This document shows positions 1-7,753 of a stretch of DNA of 43,018 nucleotides, in pieces. Under the pieces are notes generated by a model. That model was given only the letters and a program-made list of their open reading frames with translations. It had not been told where the DNA came from and did no database searches. The stretch comes from Sphingopyxis sp. UBA6723 (GTDB lineage Bacteria; Pseudomonadota; Alphaproteobacteria; Sphingomonadales; Sphingomonadaceae): assembly GCF_002454115.1 (NCBI RefSeq), contig NZ_DKIH01000011.1, forward strand, positions 395,207 through 438,224, given 5' to 3'. Within the stretch, counting starts at the first letter, position 1. Each line of letters begins with the position of its first letter. The translations under genes and the position numbers were made by a program.

Positions 1-600
1 GGTGCCCTGCCGCTGGCGATCGGCGGCGGCGTCGAGGTACAGCGCCATTTTCTCGATCTCGCGCCGCATTAGCGCCTGATCGCCCGACACCAGGTCGATC
101 AGCAGTTGCGCCTCGGCATTCGCCAGCCGCAGCCCTTGGTCTTCGGCGGCGCCCATCGCGATGCCGACCAGCGCGCGGCGGTCGGGCTGGTAACAAATTG
201 CGGCGACGGCGTAGTTCGATCCTTCGACCAGCTTGACGAGTTTCGATTTGGCGGTGACCGACGCGCCGGTCGCGATCACTGGGTTGATGACGGTGTCGGC
301 AGCCAGCAGCGCCTCGACCGCGGGGACGCTGTCGTCGCCGCTGCCGGTGAGTTCGAGGCGGATGATCCGCGCTGACGAAAACAGCGACATCGATGCGGCT
401 TCAGCGGCGAGCAGCGAGGGATCCTGCGCCAGCTGCGATCCGGACAGGTCGAGCCGTTCGGCATCCTTGCCCGCGAGCCCGACCAGATGGTTAGCGACCG
501 CGGCCATCGTCGCTTCGTCGGGGCCGGTCAGCAGGGTGAAACGAAGCGCGGGGTCGAGGCGCGACTGGCGTTCGAGGTCGGCGGGCTTGACCGTCTTCAT
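1..600 (-). CDS. holA: DNA polymerase III delta subunit HolA (3' end outside window)
   Basis: An open frame runs without a stop from ATG at 600 to the window edge, giving the first 200 residues of a protein normally near 340. The start MKTVKPADLERQ, the early LLTGPDE segment and the later ALMRREIEKMALY segment match HolA. HolA is the clamp-loader delta subunit, which opens the beta sliding clamp within the DNA polymerase III holoenzyme. The LALYL-type helix that follows the AAA+-like domain is visible at the truncated end. It lies 6 bp downstream of lptE on the same strand, the leuS-lptE-holA order common in proteobacteria, so co-transcription is likely. The C-terminal clamp-loader collar domain is not visible. 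Confidence 0.9.
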   Translation of the reverse strand, partial: MKTVKPADLERQSRLDPALRFTLLTGPDEATMAAVANHLVGLAGKDAERLDLSGSQLAQDPSLLAAEAASMSLFSSARIIRLELTGSGDDSVPAVEALLAADTVINPVIATGASVTAKSKLVKLVEGSNYAVAAICYQPDRRALVGIAMGAAEDQGLRLANAEAQLLIDLVSGDQALMRREIEKMALYLDAAADRQRQGT

Positions 601-606
601 CGCCGG

Positions 607-1170
607 TTACTGGGTCGGCGCGGGCGTCGCCGCTGGCGCCTCGGTCGCGGTCCGGCCGCCGCCGCGATCGGCGAAAACGGCCAACCGCGTGACGATCTGG
701 TCCGAAATTCCCGAAGCAAGCCGTTCGAGCGCCGACGATTCGGCGGCGATCGTCGCATATTCGCTGCCGACGACGTCGATCCCGGCATCTTGTGCTGCGG
801 TCGCGTCGAGCAAGACTTCGCCGCTCGCGGCATCGACCAGCTGGTAACGCGCGCGCAAGGTGCGGCGTTCGCGAGTCACGGCATCGTCGGCGCGGACGCC
901 AAAACCGGTGATCGAATCCTCAAGCCGGACATCAAGCCGCAGCCGCTTGCCCGCACCCTGCCCGCCCTGCGTCGCCTGCAACCGGTCGCGCAGCGCGTTG
1001 CGGACCAGCCAGCCCGAATGCCCCTCGATCGGCGCAACATCGACATCGGCGAGCACTGTGGCCACCGCGCCGCGGCTGCCGTTCGCATAGAGCGGACGCA
1101 GCCCGCAGCCGCCAAGGGTCAGCGAGGCGGCGATGAGCGAGGAGAGGAGGAGGTTACGCATCGCGGACAC
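607..1170 (-). CDS. lptE: LPS-assembly lipoprotein LptE
   Basis: The 187-residue product starts MSAMRNLLLSS and has a lipoprotein signal peptide ending in the lipobox LGGC, with the lipidated Cys near residue 22. The following CGLRPLYA segment is typical of alphaproteobacterial LptE. LptE plugs the LptD barrel and helps deliver lipopolysaccharide to the outer leaflet of the outer membrane. The C-terminal region, with an ISDQIVTRLAVFA helix and an Ala/Pro-rich tail, fits the family. A second in-frame ATG at 1161 is an equally possible start. The gene lies between leuS and holA in the usual order and ends 6 bp before holA begins. The call rests on signal peptide, size and gene order, because LptE sequence conservation is low. 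Confidence 0.88.
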   Translation of the reverse strand: MSAMRNLLLSSLIAASLTLGGCGLRPLYANGSRGAVATVLADVDVAPIEGHSGWLVRNALRDRLQATQGGQGAGKRLRLDVRLEDSITGFGVRADDAVTRERRTLRARYQLVDAASGEVLLDATAAQDAGIDVVGSEYATIAAESSALERLASGISDQIVTRLAVFADRGGGRTATEAPAATPAPTQ

Positions 1171-1185
1171 TATTGACCCTTATCC

Positions 1186-1265
1186 CCGTTCGTGTCGAGC
1201 GAAGTCGAGACACCCCGAAGGCGCGCACGAACGATGGGCATCTCGACTTCGCTCGATGCGAACGG
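1186..1265. repeat. Palindromic intergenic repeat, family A, copy 1
   Basis: The inverted arms begin CCGTTCG and end CGAACGG, about 80 bp overall. Each arm has its own internal symmetry: GTG/CAC around TCGA...TCGA in the left arm and GCA/TGC in the right. It fills the lptE-leuS gap. Other copies are at 20693-20774 and 30585-30666. Confidence 0.9.
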
Positions 1266-1293
1266 AAGTGGGAGATGCGTTAGAATTCATTTT

Positions 1294-3843
1294 CTAAGGT
1301 ACGATATTCACCAAACGGTCGGGGACCACAATCACCTTCTTCGGCGTCGCACCGCCCAGAAGTTCGGCAATACGCGGGCGCGCGAGCGCGGCGGCCTCGA
1401 TCGCATCCTTGTCGAGTCCCTTGGCGAGCGTCATCGTATCGCGCAGCTTGCCCGCCATCTGAATCGCGATCGTCACCTCGTCATCGACGAGCAGCGCCGG
1501 ATCGGCGGTCGGCCATGCGGCATCGGCGACAAGCGTGGTCGCGCGCTGTCCGGCAGGCAACGCGGCCCAGGCTTCCTCGGCCAGATGCGGCATCATCGGC
1601 GCGACGAGGCGGATCAGCGTCAAACACGCTTCCGCGCGCGTCGCCGAGGGTTTTGCCTTTTCGATGTCGTTGGCGAGCGCATGGATTTTGGCGACCGCCT
1701 TGTTGAAGCCGAGCGCTTCGATATCGGCGCCGACCCCGGCGATCGCCTGGTGCAGCTTGCGCGCGAGCGCTCTGTCTTCACCGCCGTCGCCGACATTTTC
1801 GGTGTCACCGAACAGGCGCCACAGGCGCTGGACAAAGCGCCACGCGCCCTCAATCCCCGCCTCGCTCCACGGCAGGTCGCGCTCGGGCGGGCTGTCGGAC
1901 AGCATGAACCAGCGCGCCGCGTCGGCGCCATATTGGTCGAGAATCGCGTCGGGATCGACGACATTCTTCTTCGACTTCGACATCTTGATGACGCGGCCGA
2001 CTTGCACCGGGGCGGCATCGGCGGTGAGCGTCGCGCCGTCGGCGCTGCGCTCGATCTCGTCCGGCGTGAAATAGAGCGGCGGCAGGCCTTCGCCTTGCTC
2101 GCGGCTATAGGTCTCGTGGGTGACCATCCCCTGCGTGAACAGGCTGGCGAAGGGTTCGACGATGTCGATCATCCCCATCTTGTGGAGCGCTCGCGTCCAG
2201 AAGCGCGCGTAGAGCAGGTGGAGGATCGCATGTTCAACGCCGCCGATATATTGGTCGACCGGCAGCCAGCGGCGGATCACCTCGGGATCGAACGGACGGT
2301 CGCTCGGCGAGCTGGCGAAGCGCAGGAAATACCAGGACGAATCGACAAAGGTGTCGAGCGTGTCGGTTTCGCGCACCGCATCGCCGCCGCACGAAGGGCA
2401 GCGAACGTGCTTCCACGTCGGATGGCGATCGAGCGGATTGCCGGGGATCGAGAAATCGACGTCTTCTGGCAGCACGACGGGCAGCTGGTCCTTCGGCACC
2501 GGCACCGTGCCACACGCGTGGCAGTGGATGAACGGGATCGGCGTCCCCCAGTAACGCTGGCGCGAGACGCCCCAGTCGCGCAGGCGCCACACGGTGGTGC
2601 CCTTGCCCCAGCCCTCATGCTCGGCGCGCGAGACGATCGCGGCCTTCGCTTCGTCGATGGTCATCCCGTCGAGGAAGTGGCTGTTCACCAGCTTGCCGGG
2701 GCCGGTATAGGCTTCGTCGCCGGTGAAATGCTGCGCGGTCTCGTCGCCATCGGCGATCACCCGGTGGATGGGCAGCCCATATTTGCGCGCGAAATCCAGG
2801 TCGCGCTGGTCATGCGCCGGGCATCCAAAGATCGCGCCGGTGCCATAATCCATCAGCACATAATTCACGACCCAGACGGGCAAGTGCAGCGCGGGGTCGA
2901 GCGGATGCTCGACGGTCAGGCCGGTGTCGAAGCCCAGCTTCTCGCCGGTCTCCAGCTGTTCGGCCGACGTTCCCTGGCGGCGGCATTCGGCGATGAAGTC
3001 GGCCAGCTCGGGCGCGTCCTGCGCCATGCGTTCGGCCATCGGATGATCGGGCGAAATCGCCGCAAAGCTGGCGCCGAACAGCGTATCGGGGCGCGTCGTG
3101 AAAACGTCGAACCCCGCAGCGCCGCCGACGAGCTTGAACGAAAACTCCAGCCCCTGCGACTTGCCGATCCAGTTTTCCTGCATCAGCCGCACCTTGTCGG
3201 GCCAGCTGTCGAGGCCGCCCAGGCCTTCGAGCAGTTCGTCGGCGAAGTCGGTAATCTTGAGAAACCACTGCGACAGCTTTTTCTTTTCGACCAGCGCGCC
3301 TGATCGCCAGCCGCGGCCGTCGATCACCTGTTCATTGGCCAGCACGGTCATGTCGACCGGATCCCAATTGACGTAGCTTTCCTTGCGCGTCACCAGCCCC
3401 GCCGCGAACAGGTCGAGGAACAGCGCCTGTTCCTGCCCATAATAGTCGGGATCGCACGTCGCGAGCTCGCGGCTCCAGTCGATCGCGAGTCCAAGCCGTT
3501 TGAGCTGACCACGCATCGATGCGATATTGTCGCGCGTCCAGCCGCCCGGATGCACGCCCTTTTCCATCGCAGCATTTTCGGCCGGCATCCCGAACGCGTC
3601 CCAGCCCATCGGGTGGAGCACGTCGTGGCCGGTCATCTTCTTGAACCGCGCGAGCACGTCGCCCATCGCATAGTTGCGGACATGCCCCATGTGGATGCGC
3701 CCCGACGGATAGGGGAACATCTCGAGGATATAGGCCTTGGGCTTGTCAGCACTGTCGGTAGTGGCAAAGCTGTTCGCCGCCTCCCACGCCTTTTGCCAGC
3801 GAGCGTCGGCGGCGAGGGCGCCAAAGCGCGGTTCGCGGGTCAT
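1294..3843 (-). CDS. leuS: Leucyl-tRNA synthetase
   Basis: The 849-residue protein is a class Ia aminoacyl-tRNA synthetase that charges tRNA-Leu in the cytoplasm. The HIGH-type motif HMGH is at residues 51-54, after FPYPSGR. The KMSKS signature occurs as IKMSKSKKN near residue 620. The CP1 editing domain is present, with the conserved TTRPDTLFG stretch and the DYGTGAIFGCPAHD segment that carries the editing aspartate. Length matches the bacterial family (about 860). The ATG at 3843 lies 51 bp after the upstream DUF3576 gene. A family A palindrome separates its stop from lptE, which may tune expression between this housekeeping gene and the lptE-holA pair. Confidence 0.98.
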   Translation of the reverse strand: MTREPRFGALAADARWQKAWEAANSFATTDSADKPKAYILEMFPYPSGRIHMGHVRNYAMGDVLARFKKMTGHDVLHPMGWDAFGMPAENAAMEKGVHPGGWTRDNIASMRGQLKRLGLAIDWSRELATCDPDYYGQEQALFLDLFAAGLVTRKESYVNWDPVDMTVLANEQVIDGRGWRSGALVEKKKLSQWFLKITDFADELLEGLGGLDSWPDKVRLMQENWIGKSQGLEFSFKLVGGAAGFDVFTTRPDTLFGASFAAISPDHPMAERMAQDAPELADFIAECRRQGTSAEQLETGEKLGFDTGLTVEHPLDPALHLPVWVVNYVLMDYGTGAIFGCPAHDQRDLDFARKYGLPIHRVIADGDETAQHFTGDEAYTGPGKLVNSHFLDGMTIDEAKAAIVSRAEHEGWGKGTTVWRLRDWGVSRQRYWGTPIPFIHCHACGTVPVPKDQLPVVLPEDVDFSIPGNPLDRHPTWKHVRCPSCGGDAVRETDTLDTFVDSSWYFLRFASSPSDRPFDPEVIRRWLPVDQYIGGVEHAILHLLYARFWTRALHKMGMIDIVEPFASLFTQGMVTHETYSREQGEGLPPLYFTPDEIERSADGATLTADAAPVQVGRVIKMSKSKKNVVDPDAILDQYGADAARWFMLSDSPPERDLPWSEAGIEGAWRFVQRLWRLFGDTENVGDGGEDRALARKLHQAIAGVGADIEALGFNKAVAKIHALANDIEKAKPSATRAEACLTLIRLVAPMMPHLAEEAWAALPAGQRATTLVADAAWPTADPALLVDDEVTIAIQMAGKLRDTMTLAKGLDKDAIEAAALARPRIAELLGGATPKKVIVVPDRLVNIVP

Positions 3844-3894
3844 TCGTCGGTTACCCCGTTTGTCTGTGTGTCGGCGCGAACCCGCGCCGCCGGA

Positions 3895-4356
3895 TTAGTC
3901 CTTGAAGGCGCTGCGGCGCAGATCGCGGGCGCGGGTGAGGATGATTTCCTCCAGCTTTTGCACCGTCGCCGCCTGGACCGGCGCATCGACCCAAGCGGCG
4001 CCCTGCGCGACCTGACGCGAGGCGGCGACGCGCAGCGCATCGGCGCGCAGATCGCGGTCGAGGATCGACACCGTCACCTTCATCCGCTCGCCCGGGTTGC
4101 CCGGGTTGGCATACCAGTCGGTGATGATCACCCCGCCCGACGAATCGGCCTGCAGCAACGGCATGAATGACAGCGCATCGAGCGAAGCGCGCCACAAATA
4201 GCTGTTCACCCCGATCGTCGTCACCTGGCTGGCAGCGAGGTCGGCGCGCGGCCGGTCTTTGCTGGCACACGCCGAAAGCCCGAGCGCCGCGAGCCCGAGC
4301 AGCGCGAACGCGATCGGACGACGGCCGCGCGAAGCAAGGACAGAAAGCTGGGACAT
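3895..4356 (-). CDS. DUF3576 lipoprotein
   Basis: The 153-residue protein has a basic N-terminus, a hydrophobic stretch and the lipobox LSAC, so it should be a lipoprotein of the cell envelope. The remainder (VNSYLWRASLDALSFMPLLQAD, IITDWYANP, GERMKVTV, RARDLR) matches the alphaproteobacterial DUF3576 family, whose function I do not know. The ATG at 4356 is preceded by AAGGTG about eight bases upstream. It sits just upstream of leuS and lptE on the same strand, a common alphaproteobacterial arrangement, and may share a promoter with them. A role near outer-membrane assembly is suggested only by that context. Confidence 0.85.
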   Translation of the reverse strand: MSQLSVLASRGRRPIAFALLGLAALGLSACASKDRPRADLAASQVTTIGVNSYLWRASLDALSFMPLLQADSSGGVIITDWYANPGNPGERMKVTVSILDRDLRADALRVAASRQVAQGAAWVDAPVQAATVQKLEEIILTRARDLRRSAFKD

Positions 4357-4636
4357 GCCGATAACACCTTATATATTGGGCACTGCCGGATCCAAAAATC
4401 CGGGCCGCGCAGAACGATATTGCCAGCGTCTCTATCGCCCTTGCCGCCGCCCCGCAAGCGCGGCAATTGCCCCGCTGCTGCGGTTCAGATTCTGGTCAGA
4501 TTTGCGGTCGACTGTGGTGATCGCGCAACAATTTCGGCCAAAAGCAGTTGTGCTGTAATAATTTACTGGGATTCGCTGGAAAAATGGTCACAGGAGGACT
4601 ATCTCCTGAATCACTTGGGGTTGGAGTCGCAGGGAT
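4357..4636. other. Divergent intergenic region (280 bp)
   Basis: No gene is visible. The region must hold promoters for the DUF3576-leuS-lptE-holA unit on one side and the gene at 4637 on the other, but no clear sigma-70 boxes stand out. Two small perfect hairpins are visible: CCGGAT/ATCCGG at 4386-4403 and CAGGAG/CTCCTG at 4591-4608. The second lies 29 bp before the next start codon and so would be in its 5' leader. Confidence 0.55.
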
Positions 4637-5350
4637 ATGACGCGGAAACCGCGGCATTTTTGGAAGGGTAGCCTCACCGCTTTGGCGGTGGTTTCGCTTG
4701 CCCTGCCGCCAGCGCTCGCTGCGATGTCGCGCTCTGAACGCATTCGCGACACCGCGTTGTCCGAAACCCTGCTCGGCCAGTTCACCCCGGCGTCGGGCGA
4801 TCCACGCCTGATCGCGCGCTACGCCAAAATGTCGGCCGAACAGCGCCGCAGCTTCAGCTTCACGCCTGCGCTGACCGATGACAACCGGAAGAACCGCGCG
4901 ATCACCGTCGTGATTCGCGCCCGTGATGACGCATCGAGCGCCGCCCGCACCTCGGCCATCGCCGCGGGTCGCACTGCGCCGATCGCGATCACGCCGGTCG
5001 CTTATAATCTGGGCGCGTCGGTCGGGTTCGAGAAATTCGTCACCCCGGCGCTGCCGCGCGGCACCGACCTTCGCAACCTGCCGGTCGCCAAGGCGCCCGA
5101 ACAGGCCGAGAGGAAATCGCGCTTCGCAACGCGGATGATCAATCGTCCCGCGGACCCGAGCGGCGCCACCGATCGGATTACTGCGCCCGGCGATGCGCCC
5201 GCAGTCGATGTTGTCAGCAGTTATCGCCTGACCAAGAATATCGATGTCACCGCCGGCGTCCGCTATCGCAGCGACGATCGCGTCGAACCGCTGACCGATG
5301 CCCGCCGCGATAGCCAGGCGGTCTATGTCGGAACCGCCTTCCGCTTCTAG
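4637..5350 (+). CDS. Exported protein with outer-membrane-type C-terminus, unknown function
   Basis: The 237-residue product starts at ATG 4637 with CAGGG just upstream. It has a signal peptide (GSLTALAVVSLALPPALA, cleavage probably near residue 29). The middle is polar and rich in Ala, Arg and Thr. The last 45 or so residues alternate polar and hydrophobic positions (SSYRLTKNIDVTAGVRY, then AVYVGTAFRF) and end in Phe, the typical C-terminal signature of outer-membrane beta-barrel proteins. Only about three strands are obvious, so a full barrel is unlikely from this chain alone. I do not recognise the family; it may be specific to sphingomonads. A family H palindrome begins at the base after the stop codon. 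Confidence 0.75.
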   Translation: MTRKPRHFWKGSLTALAVVSLALPPALAAMSRSERIRDTALSETLLGQFTPASGDPRLIARYAKMSAEQRRSFSFTPALTDDNRKNRAITVVIRARDDASSAARTSAIAAGRTAPIAITPVAYNLGASVGFEKFVTPALPRGTDLRNLPVAKAPEQAERKSRFATRMINRPADPSGATDRITAPGDAPAVDVVSSYRLTKNIDVTAGVRYRSDDRVEPLTDARRDSQAVYVGTAFRF

Positions 5351-5491
5351 GCTGCATCGCTATTTGGGCCATAGCGGCCTGCAAATGGCGACCTTCCGCG
5401 CTTCCGGTGCTCACGCACATTAAGTGCGCTGCGCGCCGGGTCACGGAACGCCGCCATTTTCGACTCGCTCTGACCCAAATAGCGACGCAGC
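5351..5491. repeat. Palindromic intergenic repeat, family H
   Basis: About 141 bp with imperfect inverted ends: GCTGCATCGCTATTTGGG on the left and CCCAAATAGCGACGCAGC on the right. It begins immediately after the stop of the plus-strand gene. It extends 51 bp into the minus-strand thiamine-type gene, supplying that protein's last 16 codons and stop. It is the only copy in the window. Confidence 0.8.
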
Positions 5492-6079
5492 CTTTGCCCG
5501 GCACCGCGCGGCCTTTTGCTCCCACGCATCGATTGCAGCCCAGCCGGGTTTGATCCCGCTCGGGCGATTGAGCGCCTGCGCTCGCCGTGGTGTCATTCCG
5601 CCGAGCGCGATCGGCTGGCTGCCCGCGAGCCGCGCCAGCCGCAGCCACGCGGCCAGACCCAGCGCCTTGGCCCCGGGATGCGACCGAGTTGCGTGGAGCG
5701 GCGAGATGAAAACGCCATCGGCCTTCGCGCGGCGCGCGCGGCGGGCTTCGCGCGCGTCATGCACCGGCATCGTGACGATCAGGCCCAGCCGGTGCGCCTG
5801 CGCGGCGCGGCGCGCGTCTAGCTGGCGCAGATGGACGCCGTCGGCGCCCCAGCGATGCGCCGTGTCGGGCGCACCCGCTATCAGCACGGTCAGGCCGCGC
5901 GCCCGAGCCACGCGGACCAGCCGCCGCAACAGGCGCCAGCGCGCGCCACGACGCAGGCTATCGTGGCGGAGAACGATCCCGCTCCCCGGCGGCAGCAGCA
6001 ACGCCAGCCGAACGACCCCGACCGTCAGCCGTTCGTCGCTGAACAGCCATTGGCGCGGCAGGGGGTGGCGTCGGACCAT
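5441..6079 (-). CDS. ThiE/TenI-like TIM-barrel protein (degenerate thiamine-phosphate synthase family)
   Basis: The 212-residue product (ATG at 6079, MVRRHPLPRQW) resembles thiamine-phosphate synthase or TenI. It has GADGVHLRQ, then ADGVFISPLHATRSHPGAK, then PIALGGM, in the order of the family's VHLGQ, GPVF-T-TK and AIGGI motifs. However, the Asn-Asp pair expected before GADGVH is replaced by AGAPDTA, and the Q-x-R-x-K substrate motif is replaced by VLRHDS. Catalysis of the canonical reaction (HMP-PP plus thiazole phosphate to thiamine phosphate) is therefore doubtful. The last 16 residues (from AASLFGSER) are encoded by the family H palindrome. An upstream in-frame start at 6175 would overlap yggS and is less likely. 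It is divergent from yggS. Confidence 0.75.
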   Translation of the reverse strand: MVRRHPLPRQWLFSDERLTVGVVRLALLLPPGSGIVLRHDSLRRGARWRLLRRLVRVARARGLTVLIAGAPDTAHRWGADGVHLRQLDARRAAQAHRLGLIVTMPVHDAREARRARRAKADGVFISPLHATRSHPGAKALGLAAWLRLARLAGSQPIALGGMTPRRAQALNRPSGIKPGWAAIDAWEQKAARCRAKAASLFGSERVENGGVP

Positions 6080-6135
6080 CGCCCTTCCTATAGGCGCGTC
6101 GTGGGCGCACGCAACGCGCCGGGATGGGAATAAAG

Positions 6136-6798
6136 ATGAGCGACGCAGCAGACAGATTGAGCGACGTGCGCGCAAAGATTGCCGACGCGGCCACGCGGGC
6201 GCAGCGACGCGGCGACGATATCTGCCTGATCGCGGTGTCGAAAACGCATGACGCGGCGGCGATCCGCCCGCTGATCGCCGCAGGCCAACGCCATTTCGGC
6301 GAGAACTGGGTGCAGGAGGCCGCGACGAAATGGCCCGAATTGCGCGCTGAAACTCCCGACGTCAAACTCCACCTGATCGGCCAGCTGCAATCGAACAAAG
6401 CCGACGAGGCGGTCGCGCTGTTCGACGCGATCCATTCGGTCGATCGATCATCGCTGGTGCAGGCGCTCGCGAAATCCTGCGACAAAGCGGACAGGCAGCC
6501 GCAGCTGTTCGTACAGGTGAATATCGGCGACGAGGAGCAAAAGGGTGGCTGCAAGGTCCCAGACCTTGCCGCTTTGCTGGCCGAAGCCAAGGGCGCCGGG
6601 CTGATCATCAGCGGCCTGATGGCAATCCCCCCCGCAGACATCGAACCCGCGCCCTTCTTCGCACTGCTCGATGAGTTGGCGGAGCGAAACGGGTTGTCTG
6701 AGCGCTCAATGGGGATGAGCGGCGATTATGAAACCGCCGTGATGCTGGGCGCGACGCATGTGCGCGTCGGAACGGCGTTGTTCGGGGCGCGCGGGTAG
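6136..6798 (+). CDS. yggS: YggS/PLPBP family pyridoxal-phosphate homeostasis protein
   Basis: The 220-residue cytoplasmic protein (ATG 6136; an ATG at 6124 would add MGIK) binds pyridoxal 5'-phosphate and is known to buffer PLP and amino-acid pools. The PLP lysine lies in AVSKTH, at residue 36. Other family marks follow in order: FGENWVQEA, HLIGQLQSNK, QVNIGDEEQKGG and the C-terminal SMGMSGDYETAVMLGATHVRVGTALFG that binds the phosphate. Length is normal for the family. It starts 56 bp from the divergent ThiE/TenI-like gene and converges with the siroheme-type gene, whose stop lies 7 bp away. Confidence 0.95.
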   Translation: MSDAADRLSDVRAKIADAATRAQRRGDDICLIAVSKTHDAAAIRPLIAAGQRHFGENWVQEAATKWPELRAETPDVKLHLIGQLQSNKADEAVALFDAIHSVDRSSLVQALAKSCDKADRQPQLFVQVNIGDEEQKGGCKVPDLAALLAEAKGAGLIISGLMAIPPADIEPAPFFALLDELAERNGLSERSMGMSGDYETAVMLGATHVRVGTALFGARG

Positions 6799-6805
6799 CG
6801 ACCCG

Positions 6806-7594
6806 CTACCTGCAGCTCGTTACCGCCGGTATGTCCAGCCACAGCGACAGGCCCCCGGGCGGGTCGGTAGGCGGCGCGTCCGTCACATGCCGCACGGCAT
6901 CGGCGCGGGCGCGAGCGAGGATGGCGGCGGGCGTCGCCGCCGGGTAGAAAATATGATCGGCTTCGCCCAGCAGGCGCGCAGCGCGGAGGGTCAGCTCGTC
7001 GGGGTCGGCGCCGGTCAGATGGATCGTTTCGAGGCGGGACGGCTGGGTGACGGTGTCGCCGGTCAGCCAGGCATCGACCTTGTCCGCCGCTGCGTCATCG
7101 AGCGGGTCGAGCGCGCCGCCGCTGGCCAGCGCGGCGTCGATGGCGCGGCGGCGTTCAGCGGGGGTGGGCCAGCGGGCCTTCATTGCGTCGCGTGCGGCGT
7201 GGAGCGCCAATGCTAGCGCGCCGAGGCGGGCGGGGAGCAAAGCTTCGATGCGCTGGCGAACGGCTTTCGCCAGCCCCGCCGACGCGCCGCCGGTGCCGAT
7301 TGCGATGGTCACCGGAGCGCGATCGACGATTGCGGGGGTGGTGAAGTCGCACAATTCCGGACGGTCGACGACGTTGACGAGCAGGCCGTGGGCGCGGAGT
7401 TCGGTGGCGGCGGCGCGCGCTGCGGCCTCGTCGTCCAGCGCGACAAAGGCGATGGTCGCACCTTGCTCCCACCCGGGGACGATGCAGCCGCCGGCGCGTT
7501 CGATCAGGCGGGCCTTGGCGTCGGCAGCCTCCCCCTCCCCGACCAGCACGACGGTGCGGCCGGTGAGGTTCAGGAAGATCGGGAGTTGGTGCAT
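6806..7594 (-). CDS. CysG N-terminal-like siroheme synthase with truncated methyltransferase remnant
   Basis: The 262-residue protein begins MHQLPIFLNLTGRTVVLVGEG, matching the NAD-binding start of precorrin-2 dehydrogenase/sirohydrochlorin ferrochelatase (Met8, CysG N-terminus). The usual GGG loop reads GEG. Residues up to about 190 cover the Rossmann and dimerisation domains (TPAIVDRAPVTIAIGTGGASAGLAKAVR). Residues 195-245 (HLTGADPDELTLRAARLLGEADHIFY) look like the first 50 residues of the uroporphyrinogen-III methyltransferase domain, whose remaining 190 or so are absent. The likely role is siroheme formation for sulfite or nitrite reduction. The gene stands alone here, with a family C palindrome upstream. 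The stop at 6806 is clean, so the truncation looks fixed rather than a frameshift visible in this window. Confidence 0.8.
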   Translation of the reverse strand: MHQLPIFLNLTGRTVVLVGEGEAADAKARLIERAGGCIVPGWEQGATIAFVALDDEAAARAAATELRAHGLLVNVVDRPELCDFTTPAIVDRAPVTIAIGTGGASAGLAKAVRQRIEALLPARLGALALALHAARDAMKARWPTPAERRRAIDAALASGGALDPLDDAAADKVDAWLTGDTVTQPSRLETIHLTGADPDELTLRAARLLGEADHIFYPAATPAAILARARADAVRHVTDAPPTDPPGGLSLWLDIPAVTSCR

Positions 7595-7636
7595 GGGCAG
7601 GCCTTAAAGCATACGCATCGAGATAAAAAGCCGCGC

Positions 7637-7716
7637 GCTCCCGCGAAGGCGGGAGCCCATCACCGATCGGCGCGAAATGGCACGGGTCGGTGATGGGTCA
7701 CCGCCTTCGCGGGGGA
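7637..7716. repeat. Palindromic intergenic repeat, family C, copy 1
   Basis: The left arm contains a perfect hairpin, GCTCCCGC with loop GAAG and then GCGGGAGC. The right arm has the inverted CGCCTTCGCGGGG. The inner parts also match: CCATCACCGATCGG against GGTCGGTGATGGG. It lies between lysA and the siroheme-type gene. Other copies are at 11291 and 28361. Confidence 0.9.
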
Positions 7717-7753
7717 CACGCAACTTACTTAGCTAGATCGATGCGTCGACTAT

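Noticed and set aside
1192..3303. Long open frame (703 codons) on the plus strand over leuS
   Set aside because: It is antisense to leuS, which has all class I synthetase motifs. The frame is Arg-rich with no recognisable domain, a usual result of high-GC codon bias.
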